A stretch of 64,000 bases of DNA from Verrucomicrobiales bacterium (GCA_024636835.1 JAGXGH010000012.1:1-64000), one strand, 5' to 3'; shown: positions 44,800 through 54,154, counted from the stretch's first letter. Numbers and translations: made by a program. Notes: generated from the letters alone by a model not told the origin.

Positions 44800-45636
44800 A
44801 TGAAATTCATCGCATACTTCTTCTTTCCCCTGATGCTGACCGTCACTGGTCATGCTGAGCCGACAAAATACGAAGGTTACAAACTCGTGTGGGCTGATGA
44901 ATTCGATCAAGACGGTCGCCCTAACCCAAAGAACTGGGTTTTCGAAGAGGGTTTTAAGCGAAATCGAGAACTCCAATGGTATCAGCAAGAGAACGCTACC
45001 TGCAAAGATGGCAAGCTTGTCATTGAAGGTCGAAAGGTGAACAAGCCGAATCCGAACTACGAAAAGGGTAGTAGTCACTGGAAAACCTCCAGAAAGACTA
45101 TCAATTACACCTCATCGTGTTTAAAGACGGTGGGGCTTCAAAGTTGGCAATATGGCCGTTTCGAGATCCGGGCGAAAATCTCTACAGGCGCAGGCCTATG
45201 GCCAGCTATCTGGACACTCGGTGTCGATGGACAATGGCCCAGCAATGGTGAGGTGGATATCCTCGAATACTACAAAGGGCAGATTCTTGCCAACACCTGT
45301 TGGGGAACAAAGAAGCGCTTCAAGCCCAAATGGAATGCCAAGAAGACACCGGTCGCATCCTTCAATGATCCCAACTGGGCAGAGAAGTTCCACGTCTGGC
45401 GTATGGATTGGGACGCGAAGTCAATCAAGCTCTACATCGATGGTAAGCTGCTCAACACCACCGATCTGAGCAAGACGATCAATCCGACCGCTGATGGTCC
45501 CAAGAATCCCTTTCACCAACCGCACTATCTTTTGCTCAACCTCGCCATCGGTGGTGATGCCGCAGGCAGTCCCAAAGGAACCAACTTTCCAGTGCGTTAC
45601 GAAATCGATTACGCACGGGTGTATCAGATGGAGTAA
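44800..45636 (+). CDS. Secreted GH16 endo-glycanase
   Basis: A 278-residue enzyme with a signal peptide (ending GHA at about residue 19). It is a single GH16 jelly-roll domain: LVWADEFDQDG, YGRFEIRAKISTGAGLWPAIW and the catalytic EVDILE at 151-156 (nucleophile E151, acid/base E156). GH16 cuts beta-1,3/1,4-glucans, laminarin, agarose, carrageenan or porphyran with retention; the substrate cannot be told by eye. It follows the flavin operon by 82 bp on the same strand and converges on the LamG gene. Confidence 0.9.
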   Translation: MKFIAYFFFPLMLTVTGHAEPTKYEGYKLVWADEFDQDGRPNPKNWVFEEGFKRNRELQWYQQENATCKDGKLVIEGRKVNKPNPNYEKGSSHWKTSRKTINYTSSCLKTVGLQSWQYGRFEIRAKISTGAGLWPAIWTLGVDGQWPSNGEVDILEYYKGQILANTCWGTKKRFKPKWNAKKTPVASFNDPNWAEKFHVWRMDWDAKSIKLYIDGKLLNTTDLSKTINPTADGPKNPFHQPHYLLLNLAIGGDAAGSPKGTNFPVRYEIDYARVYQME

Positions 45637-45684
45637 GCCTGGATGATGCGGGTTATTCACGGAATACAGGAATACACGGATTTT

Positions 45685-46530
45685 TCAGAGGGTGCTTTCC
45701 AAACCGTAACGTATCATCAACTCGTTGACGGTCTGCTTCAATTCCGCATCCGTCAGCGGTCGCTCCCAGATGAGAAGGCGCGCGATTTCTCCATCGAAGG
45801 ATTCGTGGCCTGGATGCTCGATGGCGTCGCGCTCCTGACCAATCGTCATGCGGGAGGGGTTTGCTTCGGTGTTCACTGGGAAGTCGGCTTCGGCAACCGC
45901 TTTGGTGCCGTTGATGAAGAGCTCGAGCTTGGCGTTTTCTTTTCCTGCTGCCATACGGCCTGCCACTAGATGGAAGGAGCGTTTCGATAACTTCGGACCA
46001 TCGAGCTTTGGGTTGTTGCTGTCGAAGCGGCCGAAGCTGCGGCCGTTGCGCGCACCCCACCAAAGGTGGTTGTCGTCATCGACGCAGCCCCAGATGCCTT
46101 CGTAGTAGCCGCCGTTACGGAGGTTGCCGAAGAAGGAGTTTACCCCTTTCAGGCCCACCCGTTGTTCATGCACCGCGATGATGCCGATCCATGTATGTCC
46201 CTTGCCTTTAATGAGACCGTCAAAGGTGTCTTCCTCATCACAAACCAATTCCTGCTGACGGAAAACGAGCGCCGCAGCGCCATTCAAAGTCGCCACATTC
46301 TTTCTTAGAGTCGGCCGACCTTCACCCGCCACTTTGCGTCCTTCGTCGCGATGCGCAAAACGGCGAGCTTCCTTGCCGGGTGCTTGATTCTCCCACACCG
46401 TGACCCGGTTACCTTCATCAAGCTTCAAGCCTTTGGACGCATCCAGATCTAACAAGAGTCCTTGCTCAGGCAACGCTGCCATCACGACCCCAGAGCTCAG
46501 CAGCAAAATAACGCACAGTAAAATTCTCAT
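45685..46530 (-). CDS. Secreted LamG-like domain protein
   Basis: A 281-residue protein with a signal peptide (ending VMA at about residue 18) and one concanavalin/LamG-type jelly roll: LLLDLDASKG, VTVWENQAPG, HTWIGIIAVHE, KLELFINGTKAV and the end motif FDGEIARLLIWERPLTDAEL. Such domains bind glycans or form interaction modules. It lies 46 bp downstream of the large - strand esterase gene and may be cotranscribed with it. No anchor is visible. Confidence 0.8.
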   Translation of the reverse strand: MRILLCVILLLSSGVVMAALPEQGLLLDLDASKGLKLDEGNRVTVWENQAPGKEARRFAHRDEGRKVAGEGRPTLRKNVATLNGAAALVFRQQELVCDEEDTFDGLIKGKGHTWIGIIAVHEQRVGLKGVNSFFGNLRNGGYYEGIWGCVDDDNHLWWGARNGRSFGRFDSNNPKLDGPKLSKRSFHLVAGRMAAGKENAKLELFINGTKAVAEADFPVNTEANPSRMTIGQERDAIEHPGHESFDGEIARLLIWERPLTDAELKQTVNELMIRYGLESTL

Positions 46531-46576
46531 GCATCACATCCTGCTGGAAACCCTCGCGATTGCCAATGCCGAGTTC

Positions 46577-48925
46577 TTAGTTTTCGAGCATCTTGACCAT
46601 ACCATCACCCATGCCTTTGCCGATGAGGTAGAGTGTATCGCCGTTGTTGTTCCAGTGGCTGCCGTCTTGCTTCGGTGATACTTCAACACTGCGTTGAAGC
46701 GGGCGGGTGTCGATGGTGAATACGTTGCCGGCGAATTCCGGGTATTTCTTCGGGTCCGCCACGGCGAGTTGACCTGCCAGCGTCGGGCGTTTTTCCAGCG
46801 TCACCTCCATGCCGCCGTGACCGGTGGTGGCGATACTGAATGGCAACGTCGGCTTACCAAACTCCGCACGGATGTCGCGAATGAACGTCGCCATGTTTTC
46901 TTCATAGGCATTGGTCATCACATCGCTAAGCATGTCGTTGTAACCTTGGTGCCAACCAAAGCCGGTGATCTGATAACCCTTCTCTTCGAACTCGGGGAAT
47001 TGCTCATCCAGGTTATCCAACACTTGATGCACTTGATCCATCATCTGCAGGTAGTAGGGACCGATCTTGCCATCGCGACCCGCCGCTGCCGTTGGCGAAC
47101 AATAGTCGGTGTGCAGACTTTTGCCGCCCCAAGCGATCTTGATAATCAGCACCGGCTGATCCTTGTAAAGCTGATGAATTCCCCAGCCGAACCCATACTC
47201 AGGACCGACGCAGTCTGGACCGGAACCATAGCCTACAGTTAGATTCCCTTTGGTAACCCGTGGTCCGCCACCGAGGTCGGCGCGGTTCCACCAGAACTTC
47301 ATTGATTCAATCTCCTTCCACTTTCCATCGTCGTCGACGAGATAGCCGTAGTTTTTTGAATCCTTCTCCACCTGTTCACGCAAGCTTCCCACACCGCCGA
47401 TCTCATCATTCTGACCTTTGTCATACTGGCCGCGACCGACCATGTTTGACTGACCTGCGAGGATGAACACCTTCACTCCATTCGGGTTGTTATCCCAAGT
47501 TTGAAATTTAACATCCGCTTCGGTCAGAGAGAGGTTCGCACGATCGGTGAGATCATTTGTGGACACGGTATAAGTTGCTGAGGCGTCGAGTGGTTGAGCT
47601 GTAGTCAGCACCACGGTGTCATTGACTGGACTAAAGGTCGCTGAGGTGACCGCTACTTTGTTACCACCGTCATTGGCCACCGAGTAGTTACTGGGATCAA
47701 GTGCGGTCGTCGGCAACATCGCCTCGCTGAAGTGCAGACTGATAGTAGTGCCGTTGCCCCATGCCCGATCGAGCACTGGTTGGGTCAAGTCAGGTAGGCC
47801 GATTTCAAATTGCAGTTTGGCGATGCCTTTACGCGGATTGGTGAATGGGCCAAAGGTCGTTTCCTTTGCGGTCGGATGTGCTTCAACTGCTGCAGAAATG
47901 CACGGCTTGAACCCACCAGCATCCACCGATTCATAGATGCCATAAACCTCGCCTGGATTGGAGGTCCACTTGAGGAAGTAGCGATCGCTTTTCTTGTCGT
48001 AGAGTTGCTGGGTGATTTTCACCTCTTGGCGCGCTGGGATGCTGCCGGAAATAACATCCTTGAAACTGGTCGCGATGCGAAACTCATCTACTGCATTGCC
48101 TTTGCGAATCGTGCTAAAGGCCAAGGTGTCGAGTGTGCTCTCATCAATGGATGAACTCGTGGAGATCGCATTGGCATTGAATGTCTCTTCGCTTAATTCT
48201 TGATCTTCGGTGAAATACCACGTGCTGACGGTATCGGTTTCGCCGAACTCGAATTTGAGAATGATGATGTTGTCTTTTTTGCCATCAATGTTGGTGCCAG
48301 GTACGCGCGTGGCACTCACACCCTTCTCCCAAACCATCGGGTTAAGACGCTTCATGTCCTTCTTGAAATCCTGACCGTTGCCAACGCCGATAGCGTTGGC
48401 GTTATTGCTGACCGATACAGCGCGCTCGATAAAACCGCCATTATCTGATGTCAGCGCGATGCCCACTGGGGCAAAGTAAGAACCTTCAGGAAAATGCCAC
48501 ACGGCGCTGAGCCACAACACGCCGTCATTCTTTGCCGCCATCTCACCGGCGCTCTTCGCTAGCTTGCGCGATGCGTTCATTCTATCGCCCCAACCAGACC
48601 AATCCGAGACACCAACATGGCCGCCCATGGTTTGCAAGTTGTCCACCACGCCATCCCAGTTTGGTAGTCCCTTACCCCAATCGCCACCGTAAAGTTCCTC
48701 TGGGTTGCCTTGTTGGTCGTAGATGAACGCCTCACCTTCATTGCCTCTGCCTGTGCTATCCTTCCATGCAGCGCTAAAACCCAGCCCGCCACTACGGCCC
48801 GCCAATTGGCCAAAGGTTTCATCGTTGACCGGTGCGTAGTCGAAGGGTTCGTAAACCACTAGATCTCCATAGGCGGAGACGAGGGTTCCAAGGACGGCAA
48901 GGGTGAGGGATCGGATAGTTGTCAT
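46577..48925 (-). CDS. Multidomain secreted protein with C-terminal SGNH/SASA esterase
   Basis: A 782-residue secreted protein. The signal peptide ends SAYG at about residue 20. The N-terminal half is a LamG-like region (YEPFDY; GSYFAPVGIALTSDNGGF). An Ig-like SbsA/Big domain follows (TTISLHFSEAMLPTTALDPSNYSV). The C-terminal ~300 residues are a SASA esterase: VKVFILAGQSNMVGRGQYDK (GQSN), GPEYGFGWGI, WHQGYND and the late DGSHWNNNGDTLYLIG with the catalytic His. It is the second SASA protein in the window and differs from the first in the order of its accessory domains. Confidence 0.8.
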   Translation of the reverse strand: MTTIRSLTLAVLGTLVSAYGDLVVYEPFDYAPVNDETFGQLAGRSGGLGFSAAWKDSTGRGNEGEAFIYDQQGNPEELYGGDWGKGLPNWDGVVDNLQTMGGHVGVSDWSGWGDRMNASRKLAKSAGEMAAKNDGVLWLSAVWHFPEGSYFAPVGIALTSDNGGFIERAVSVSNNANAIGVGNGQDFKKDMKRLNPMVWEKGVSATRVPGTNIDGKKDNIIILKFEFGETDTVSTWYFTEDQELSEETFNANAISTSSSIDESTLDTLAFSTIRKGNAVDEFRIATSFKDVISGSIPARQEVKITQQLYDKKSDRYFLKWTSNPGEVYGIYESVDAGGFKPCISAAVEAHPTAKETTFGPFTNPRKGIAKLQFEIGLPDLTQPVLDRAWGNGTTISLHFSEAMLPTTALDPSNYSVANDGGNKVAVTSATFSPVNDTVVLTTAQPLDASATYTVSTNDLTDRANLSLTEADVKFQTWDNNPNGVKVFILAGQSNMVGRGQYDKGQNDEIGGVGSLREQVEKDSKNYGYLVDDDGKWKEIESMKFWWNRADLGGGPRVTKGNLTVGYGSGPDCVGPEYGFGWGIHQLYKDQPVLIIKIAWGGKSLHTDYCSPTAAAGRDGKIGPYYLQMMDQVHQVLDNLDEQFPEFEEKGYQITGFGWHQGYNDMLSDVMTNAYEENMATFIRDIRAEFGKPTLPFSIATTGHGGMEVTLEKRPTLAGQLAVADPKKYPEFAGNVFTIDTRPLQRSVEVSPKQDGSHWNNNGDTLYLIGKGMGDGMVKMLEN

Positions 48926-49142
48926 GTGGATGGATGGGGAAACGAATACAGCTGGGCTTGGCTAAAAACACTCCGAGTGAATACGCAGTTATTGTCCAGA
49001 TCTTCTACGAAACTATACAGATGGCGAGATGGGCCAATGGCCGTCGTGTTCATCAAGGGTGTGAACAGAATTGTCCATCTTCCGACCAAGTCCATAGCCC
49101 AGCGTAATAAAGATCACTCGTCGAAGGGTTTGGTGATGGAGT

Positions 49143-49160
49143 GGGGACGCCCTCGTCCCC
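49143..49160. repeat. Short GC-rich palindrome (REP-like)
   Basis: GGGGACG-CCCT-CGTCCCC, a perfect 7-bp inverted repeat with a 4-nt loop in the spacer 48926-49250. It has no T-run on either side. Similar GGGGACG/CGTCCCC palindromes are, as I recall, frequent in intergenic DNA of this phylum. The rest of the 325-bp spacer shows nothing else apart from the upstream region of the esterase gene. Confidence 0.5.
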
Positions 49161-49192
49161 ATCGGGTGGTGTAGTGAGTTCTTCGACGAGAC

Positions 49193-49223
49193 AAAAAAAC
49201 GCGCTTCCCCGAAAGGAAGCGCG
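49193..49223 (-). terminator. Rho-independent terminator after a decayed gene
   Basis: A perfect 9-bp stem (49200-49208 with 49215-49223, CGCGCTTCC/GGAAGCGCG), 6-nt loop, followed on the - strand by seven T (49193-49199). It lies 28 bp beyond the stop of the transporter remnant, showing that a real gene once ended here. Confidence 0.85.
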
Positions 49224-49250
49224 CTTGATTGGGTAGCCTCTCGGCGACGA

Positions 49251-49437
49251 TTAGAATTCCGCGGGAGCTTCGGTGCCACCCGCTGCTTTTTTTTGTTGAG
49301 ATGTCCTCCGGCTTGTAGCCGCCTTTACCTTTGAAGTAGAAGATCAGTCCAATATAGCAGACAAGCATAATGCCGGGGAAAATGGCAATCTTTGCCAACG
49401 AGCTTTGGTTGGCATCTTCGCGGGCAGTGGCGAGATG
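49251..49437 (-). pseudogene. C-terminal remnant of an MFS-type transporter, frameshifted
   Basis: An open - strand segment reads ...AKIAIFPGIMLVCYIGLIFY followed by FKGKGGYKPEDI: one membrane helix plus the KGGYKP tail typical of the last helix of this sugar-transporter group. An in-frame stop lies just upstream (TAA, 49435-49437), so the front of the gene is missing. In a run of eight A (T-run 49287-49294 on the + strand) the frame shifts: removing one base gives AAGGTEAPAEF and a TAA at 49251-49253, directly ahead of a terminator. The homopolymer could also be a sequencing error. The next gene upstream is an intact MFS transporter. Confidence 0.5.
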
Positions 49438-49493
49438 TTACCGACCAGGGTAAAGTAAGATCGATTGCGCACTCCCCCTTACCCAGGGGATAC

Positions 49494-49535
49494 AAAAAAA
49501 CCTCACCCTTGATCCATTGGGGAACAAGGGTGAGG
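49494..49535 (-). terminator. Rho-independent terminator of the MFS transporter gene
   Basis: A perfect 10-bp stem (49501-49510 with 49526-49535, CCTCACCCTT/AAGGGTGAGG), 15-nt loop, followed on the - strand by seven T (49494-49500). It lies about 40 bp after the stop of the transporter gene. Confidence 0.88.
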
Positions 49536-49572
49536 TGGTGAAACCGACAAGTGCAAGGCTTGTCAGTAGTTC

Positions 49573-51054
49573 TTATCCTTCATTTTGAATCGGTCGGGTT
49601 CGTCCCAGAAGCATCAAGATGATGAATAGGAATGCCATCGTTACCGGAACTAGGGCGGTAAGTCGAATCGCCATACGGCTGCCGTAAAGTCCCGCTTCAG
49701 CAACCGGACCAGCATCGACTTCAGCAAACTTCTTGTTATCCATCCACCAATCGCGCTGCGCACGGAGACCATTGAACTCGGGATTCTCAATCGCCGCGCC
49801 GGCAATCTTAACATCACCCAGCACACGCTCGGCATTGTCTGCAAGCATTCCTGCCTTCGCACCGTCCAGTGCGACCACTTCGGGGAAGAACAAGAATCCG
49901 TTCTCATCCGGAGCTTTGACACGCTCGTAGGTTTCTGGTGCGTTCTGCTTGATGTATTCGGTGGCAAAGTAATCCTGTTTGTAACCAATCCCAGGGCCGC
50001 CCAGGTATCCAGCGGAAATCATTCCAACCGCACCTAGAAGACCCATTGCAATGGTCGCGCTCTTGGGAAATCTCTCGCCAACCACACCGAGCATGGTCGG
50101 CCACAGGAAGGTCTTACCCAGGGCATACACCGTAGCGGCAAAGAACATGAACGGAACACTGTTGCCAATGCTAATGAGATACAGTCCGAGAGCACCTACG
50201 AGGGCACTGGCGAAAAGCAATCCCAAGGATGAAATACGATGAACAATGGGCCCTGCAAAGAAGCGTAGAATCGTCATTAACATTGAGGTGTATATGAACA
50301 ACGCGGTGCCAAGAGCCGCGCTCTTCAGGATCGACCCGGTGATCCGGTTGATCCAGCTGTCCGTTCCGAGCTCGACATATCCCACGCAGGCATGAGCAAC
50401 GAGCAGCACCAAAAAGAACGGCCCTATCAAAGTTTTGATCATTCCTCCATAGGAGATACTTCCCTCTTGTGCCGCCGTCTTCGGGAACTTGTTCATGAAG
50501 ACGATATAACCGTAGATAGCGGTAGGGATTAAATAGGTCGCCAGCAGCAACTCCCAACGAACGGATCCGGCACCGAAGGCAATAATACCCCCGAGGACCA
50601 ATCCCGCAGGCCAACCGGCATGCAGCAAGTTGAGGTAGTGGGTCTTCCGTTCGGGATAAAGCGTCGAGGTCAGCGGGTTGATTACGCCCTCGCAAATGCC
50701 ATTACCGACAGCAAAGATAAATGACGACCAGAAGAGCAGTTGATAAGTGGCTTCCTTACCCGCCGAGTTGAATACCGCAGTGGTGAAGAACAACATCGCA
50801 GCCGAGACGATGTGACACACCAATGCCAGAACCATCAACTTTTTGTAGCCAACGACGTCGACAATTAAACTCGTCAGCAAAATCACCAATCCAAACCCCA
50901 GTAGTCCACCTCCGGTAATCTGCCCGAGTTCAGTGAAGGTGAATCCATAGAGTGATGACCATTCCCCGAGAAGCCCGCCGCGAACGGCAAAGCCTACACC
51001 GGCAGCAACGAGTGCCAAGAATCCAGCAGTTAATAACGATTTACGATTTTCCAT
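49573..51054 (-). CDS. MFS transporter, probable sugar permease
   Basis: A 493-residue protein with about twelve hydrophobic segments. The ATG at 51054 (MENRKSLLTAGFLALVAAGVGFAVRGG) gives the natural start at the first helix; the longer frame to 51108 adds a polar tail. Helix-rich blocks such as GNGICEGVINPLTSTLYPERKTHYLNLLHAGWP (central loop) and FPKSATIAMGLLGAVGMISAGYLGGPGIG fit the major facilitator superfamily branch of sugar permeases in Planctomycetes/Verrucomicrobiota. It has a ~90-residue soluble insert before the last helix (DENGFLFFPEVVALDG...). Substrate unknown, but glycan-degradation genes on both sides suggest a sugar product. Confidence 0.82.
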   Translation of the reverse strand: MENRKSLLTAGFLALVAAGVGFAVRGGLLGEWSSLYGFTFTELGQITGGGLLGFGLVILLTSLIVDVVGYKKLMVLALVCHIVSAAMLFFTTAVFNSAGKEATYQLLFWSSFIFAVGNGICEGVINPLTSTLYPERKTHYLNLLHAGWPAGLVLGGIIAFGAGSVRWELLLATYLIPTAIYGYIVFMNKFPKTAAQEGSISYGGMIKTLIGPFFLVLLVAHACVGYVELGTDSWINRITGSILKSAALGTALFIYTSMLMTILRFFAGPIVHRISSLGLLFASALVGALGLYLISIGNSVPFMFFAATVYALGKTFLWPTMLGVVGERFPKSATIAMGLLGAVGMISAGYLGGPGIGYKQDYFATEYIKQNAPETYERVKAPDENGFLFFPEVVALDGAKAGMLADNAERVLGDVKIAGAAIENPEFNGLRAQRDWWMDNKKFAEVDAGPVAEAGLYGSRMAIRLTALVPVTMAFLFIILMLLGRTRPIQNEG

Positions 51055-51400
51055 ATGATACAGTGTTGTGAGGATGGAAGCATCCATTACCGATACCATG
51101 CGAATCAATCAAAATTTCATCTTTTCTTCATTCTATGATTTTAAGGACGAATAAGGATCAATGATACCGGTCCGGATGGCACTATTTTGAAATCGGCTAT
51201 GGGACTTCCAAATGCCCATTGTCACGAGAAGATTTCGGACAAGTGAAGCACTCCATACATCTGCGATCATCTGCCTAATCTGCAGTTTCAATCATCGGAG
51301 CACCGACACTCCTGTCGGTTCGGTGCGGTTTGGAGTTGCCATAAATCGTGCGCGCTCCTGATGCATTAACGCACTCAATCGACAGGCACTGTTCTCGACC
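51055..51400. other. Intergenic region between transporter and DUF6288-like gene
   Basis: About 345 bp without a gene. It holds the presumed promoter of the - strand transporter (AT-rich around 51105-51190) and a REP-like element at 51297-51358 listed separately. Nothing else is recognised. Confidence 0.5.
51297..51358. repeat. Candidate palindromic intergenic repeat
   Basis: A ~62-bp unit bounded by GGAG and CTCC. Inside, GCACCG (51300-51305) pairs with CGGTGC (51321-51326), and the overlapping ACCGAC (51302-51307) pairs with GTCGGT (51314-51319), so two alternative hairpins are possible. It looks like a REP-type element; copies elsewhere cannot be checked here. It is not coding. Confidence 0.45.
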
Positions 51401-54154
51401 CTATTCATCCCTGACATAGACGAAATATCCGCAGTGGTAATCCTTGGGGATCTCGGCGAGTCCATCATCATCCGCTCCGCCCCCGAATTTGCCTTTTTCA
51501 ACAATCAGAAAATCAATATTCTTATAAGTTCTGACTTCTATTTTGAGAGCGTGCCCCTCGTCGATTCCAATCAACATTCCATCGGTCCAGAAATGATTGG
51601 GATAGTAATGGGATTTGGAAACCTTCCCCTTATCCCCCAACACAAGAATATCCTTGGCTCCATCCAACCTTAAGGCTCCGTCTTTGTATCTAGTTTTCAT
51701 CCAGCCTTCAATCGTAGAATCGATATCACTGGGATTCGTAGGGGTAGGGTGAACCGCCCATTTCCACGTGCCGACTAGTTTGTCGTTTGGCTTGAATTTG
51801 CCATCATACACATACATGTCCGAGTCCTTGCCACTGATGTAGGATTCCAGTGTGGTCTTTGGTATTCTGCGCACGAATTCCTCACCTCCCGGCAGCTCTT
51901 GAATAATCGATCCGATCCGCTTCCGCACGGTTTTCGCTCCATACATCATGACGGCACCGGTTTGAGGGTCCATCAGTTCTCTAGGGAAATTGGCGTAGGA
52001 TTTCTGAAGGATTTCGTTGGCATAATCCTTGACCTTTGGATCAGCCGACTGAACGGCTTCCCGAATGGCACGAGTGGCATTGTATGATGATGAATCAACC
52101 GTAAGCGCTGACGCCTTATTGATAATAGCAGGCAGAACGATTTTATAATGATCGGAATCGGTAGCGATTTTACAGAGGGTGAGGATGGCATCCGCTTGGA
52201 TCCAATCACTATCGTATTCCAGCAGTTCAAGTAGGCGGTCGCGGTGTTGAGCGATGCGTTTTGCGTCCGCTCGGCTAAGCGCTTTAATGGCATAGAGAGT
52301 TACCCACCAAGATTCTTCAGGATCTTCTATCATGGTACCTACCAGATCAAACATCTCTGAGGTGATCTGATCATTCTTAAGGGACGGGCCTTTGAACATT
52401 CCTGTAATCGCCAACAATCCTGTCTGCCGGAGACGTGGGTCTTCTGCTTGCATCAGTGGCACGATGAGATGCAGCCATTGTTTCCCAACGATAGTGGCCA
52501 TCGCACCAGCTCGGTAGGCATATTCCGGGTGAAATAGACGCTTGGAAATGTCATCGACGGTCAAATCCGGATTTTGGTGCTCATACATGACGGCGAGCGA
52601 GGCATCTTTTAGCACGGTTTCCTTCAAAAGCTCATCCTTGTTCAGTGGTGTGCCTCCTTTATAGACGATCGGGTCCGGGGAGTTGAAAATATCGTCAGCG
52701 GCATTTCCCCATGGTCGCTCGGGCAGTTGATAATGCTTCGCCCATTGGCTGCGTGGTGCACCCCAGATTTGGAGTGCTTTGCGCGGGTAGGTGTAGGTGA
52801 GGGCGAAATAGGTGCCCCATGCGCGACCAGCCTCAGCATCCGTCAACGTGCGGTTGTAACGATCATCCATGCCGGCGATGCCGATGCTGCCATCATGTCT
52901 ACGGGAAAGTTCCATCACCCAGCGCCTCGTGTCATGATAGCTACGATATGGAGTGGGGCGTTTCTCACGCACCAGAGCCATCGCTCCATGGTGCCAGATT
53001 TCCCCCATGCCGCCACCGGTATGTGCGGAGTGGAACCAGTTGGTGGCATAGAATGCCTTCATTGCCGAGTTGTCACGGGCTTTAGCATACACGGAGTCCT
53101 CGCCTTGTGGCGTCAGTTGCGCCGCTACAGCCATGGCAACGGCGAGTCCGCTGGTTTTTCCATTGTCGCGAAATCCTCCTTCGGGTGGACCATTGCCGTA
53201 GGCGACATTGCCGTGCCCGCCGAAGCGGTAGAACTGGGTAAGCGATTCGTTAAGCATGTATTCATCGACTTCCACTCCACACAATCGAGCCATGAGAATA
53301 AACGTCAGACAATGCATTCCCGAAGCATGGACCTGTCCGGTGCCGGTCGAATAGGTAAAGGCCGCAGGCGAGCTGCGACCACTCCAACCACCGTTATACA
53401 TATTGGCCTTCAAATCTTCGGTCATCTTCTTAATGACCGGCAACACAGAACTGTCGCCGGTACGGAGGTAATACTCACAAAGCCCCAGGCCTTTGTATCC
53501 TTTTTCCCAGTTCATGCTGCCGATGGTCTCTATGCCTCGCATCCAATTCCGGACAACCCTCAAGTCCTTGTCCTCTCCCGTGGATAAGAGAAAGATTACC
53601 GACCCCCAGGAAGGCTTGTTTTCCTGACCAATGAGATCCGCCAACTGTCGGACAATCTTGTCGGACTTCGGACAATTGACAGGCCAAGTTTCGCTGTAGG
53701 CTCCCATCACTGGGATTTCGACCAACACATTGCCCTCACCTTTAATCTTCAGATTAATTCTTCCATCCGTCTCCTCGGCTTTCGTGATGATATTTCCTAA
53801 AATCACACGAGGATCGTTATCTTTGAGGACAACACCGTTAATACTCTCGATGATCTGCCCCTTCTTGAGTTTCCCGGTCTTGTCTGCGGGAGAACCTTCT
53901 TCGACATTGGCGATCTCCATCGTCATGCCAGGTCGCTTCAGATCGATACCAATCCCGACCGGACCAAAGTAGCGGATTCTCCAGGATTTGTTGCCCTCTC
54001 TTCCAACATCTTTAGGATAGGGACGGAAAATCTGGTTCTTCTCGTCCTGGTAGTAGGATTTTTCTGCCGCCGCACTGATTAAACATCCTGCCAGCGAAGC
54101 TAGAAGTATCAGTGATGCGGTGAATCTTGAAATATGGGATTTGTTCTTTTTCAT
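51401..54154 (-). CDS. Large secreted PDZ protein of the DUF6288 type
   Basis: A 917-residue protein with a signal peptide (residues ~9-30) that includes a possible lipobox (LAGC). A PDZ domain occupies about residues 60-150 (IANVEEGSPADKTGKLKKGQIIESINGV). A long helical, alpha/alpha-barrel-like body follows (GYKGLGLCEYYLRTGDSSVLPVI; GGMGEIWHHGAMALVREK), then HEAT-like helices (about 560-720) and a C-terminal beta domain. This matches what I recall of DUF6288 proteins in Planctomycetes and Verrucomicrobiota; their function is unknown, and the alpha/alpha core hints at a glycan- or uronide-processing fold. It is monocistronic. Confidence 0.65.
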   Translation of the reverse strand: MKKNKSHISRFTASLILLASLAGCLISAAAEKSYYQDEKNQIFRPYPKDVGREGNKSWRIRYFGPVGIGIDLKRPGMTMEIANVEEGSPADKTGKLKKGQIIESINGVVLKDNDPRVILGNIITKAEETDGRINLKIKGEGNVLVEIPVMGAYSETWPVNCPKSDKIVRQLADLIGQENKPSWGSVIFLLSTGEDKDLRVVRNWMRGIETIGSMNWEKGYKGLGLCEYYLRTGDSSVLPVIKKMTEDLKANMYNGGWSGRSSPAAFTYSTGTGQVHASGMHCLTFILMARLCGVEVDEYMLNESLTQFYRFGGHGNVAYGNGPPEGGFRDNGKTSGLAVAMAVAAQLTPQGEDSVYAKARDNSAMKAFYATNWFHSAHTGGGMGEIWHHGAMALVREKRPTPYRSYHDTRRWVMELSRRHDGSIGIAGMDDRYNRTLTDAEAGRAWGTYFALTYTYPRKALQIWGAPRSQWAKHYQLPERPWGNAADDIFNSPDPIVYKGGTPLNKDELLKETVLKDASLAVMYEHQNPDLTVDDISKRLFHPEYAYRAGAMATIVGKQWLHLIVPLMQAEDPRLRQTGLLAITGMFKGPSLKNDQITSEMFDLVGTMIEDPEESWWVTLYAIKALSRADAKRIAQHRDRLLELLEYDSDWIQADAILTLCKIATDSDHYKIVLPAIINKASALTVDSSSYNATRAIREAVQSADPKVKDYANEILQKSYANFPRELMDPQTGAVMMYGAKTVRKRIGSIIQELPGGEEFVRRIPKTTLESYISGKDSDMYVYDGKFKPNDKLVGTWKWAVHPTPTNPSDIDSTIEGWMKTRYKDGALRLDGAKDILVLGDKGKVSKSHYYPNHFWTDGMLIGIDEGHALKIEVRTYKNIDFLIVEKGKFGGGADDDGLAEIPKDYHCGYFVYVRDE

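Noticed and set aside
49114-49398. 94-codon small membrane protein on the - strand
   Set aside because: Its C-terminal half runs through a terminator and out of frame; the front half matches only a transporter tail, so it was listed as a remnant.
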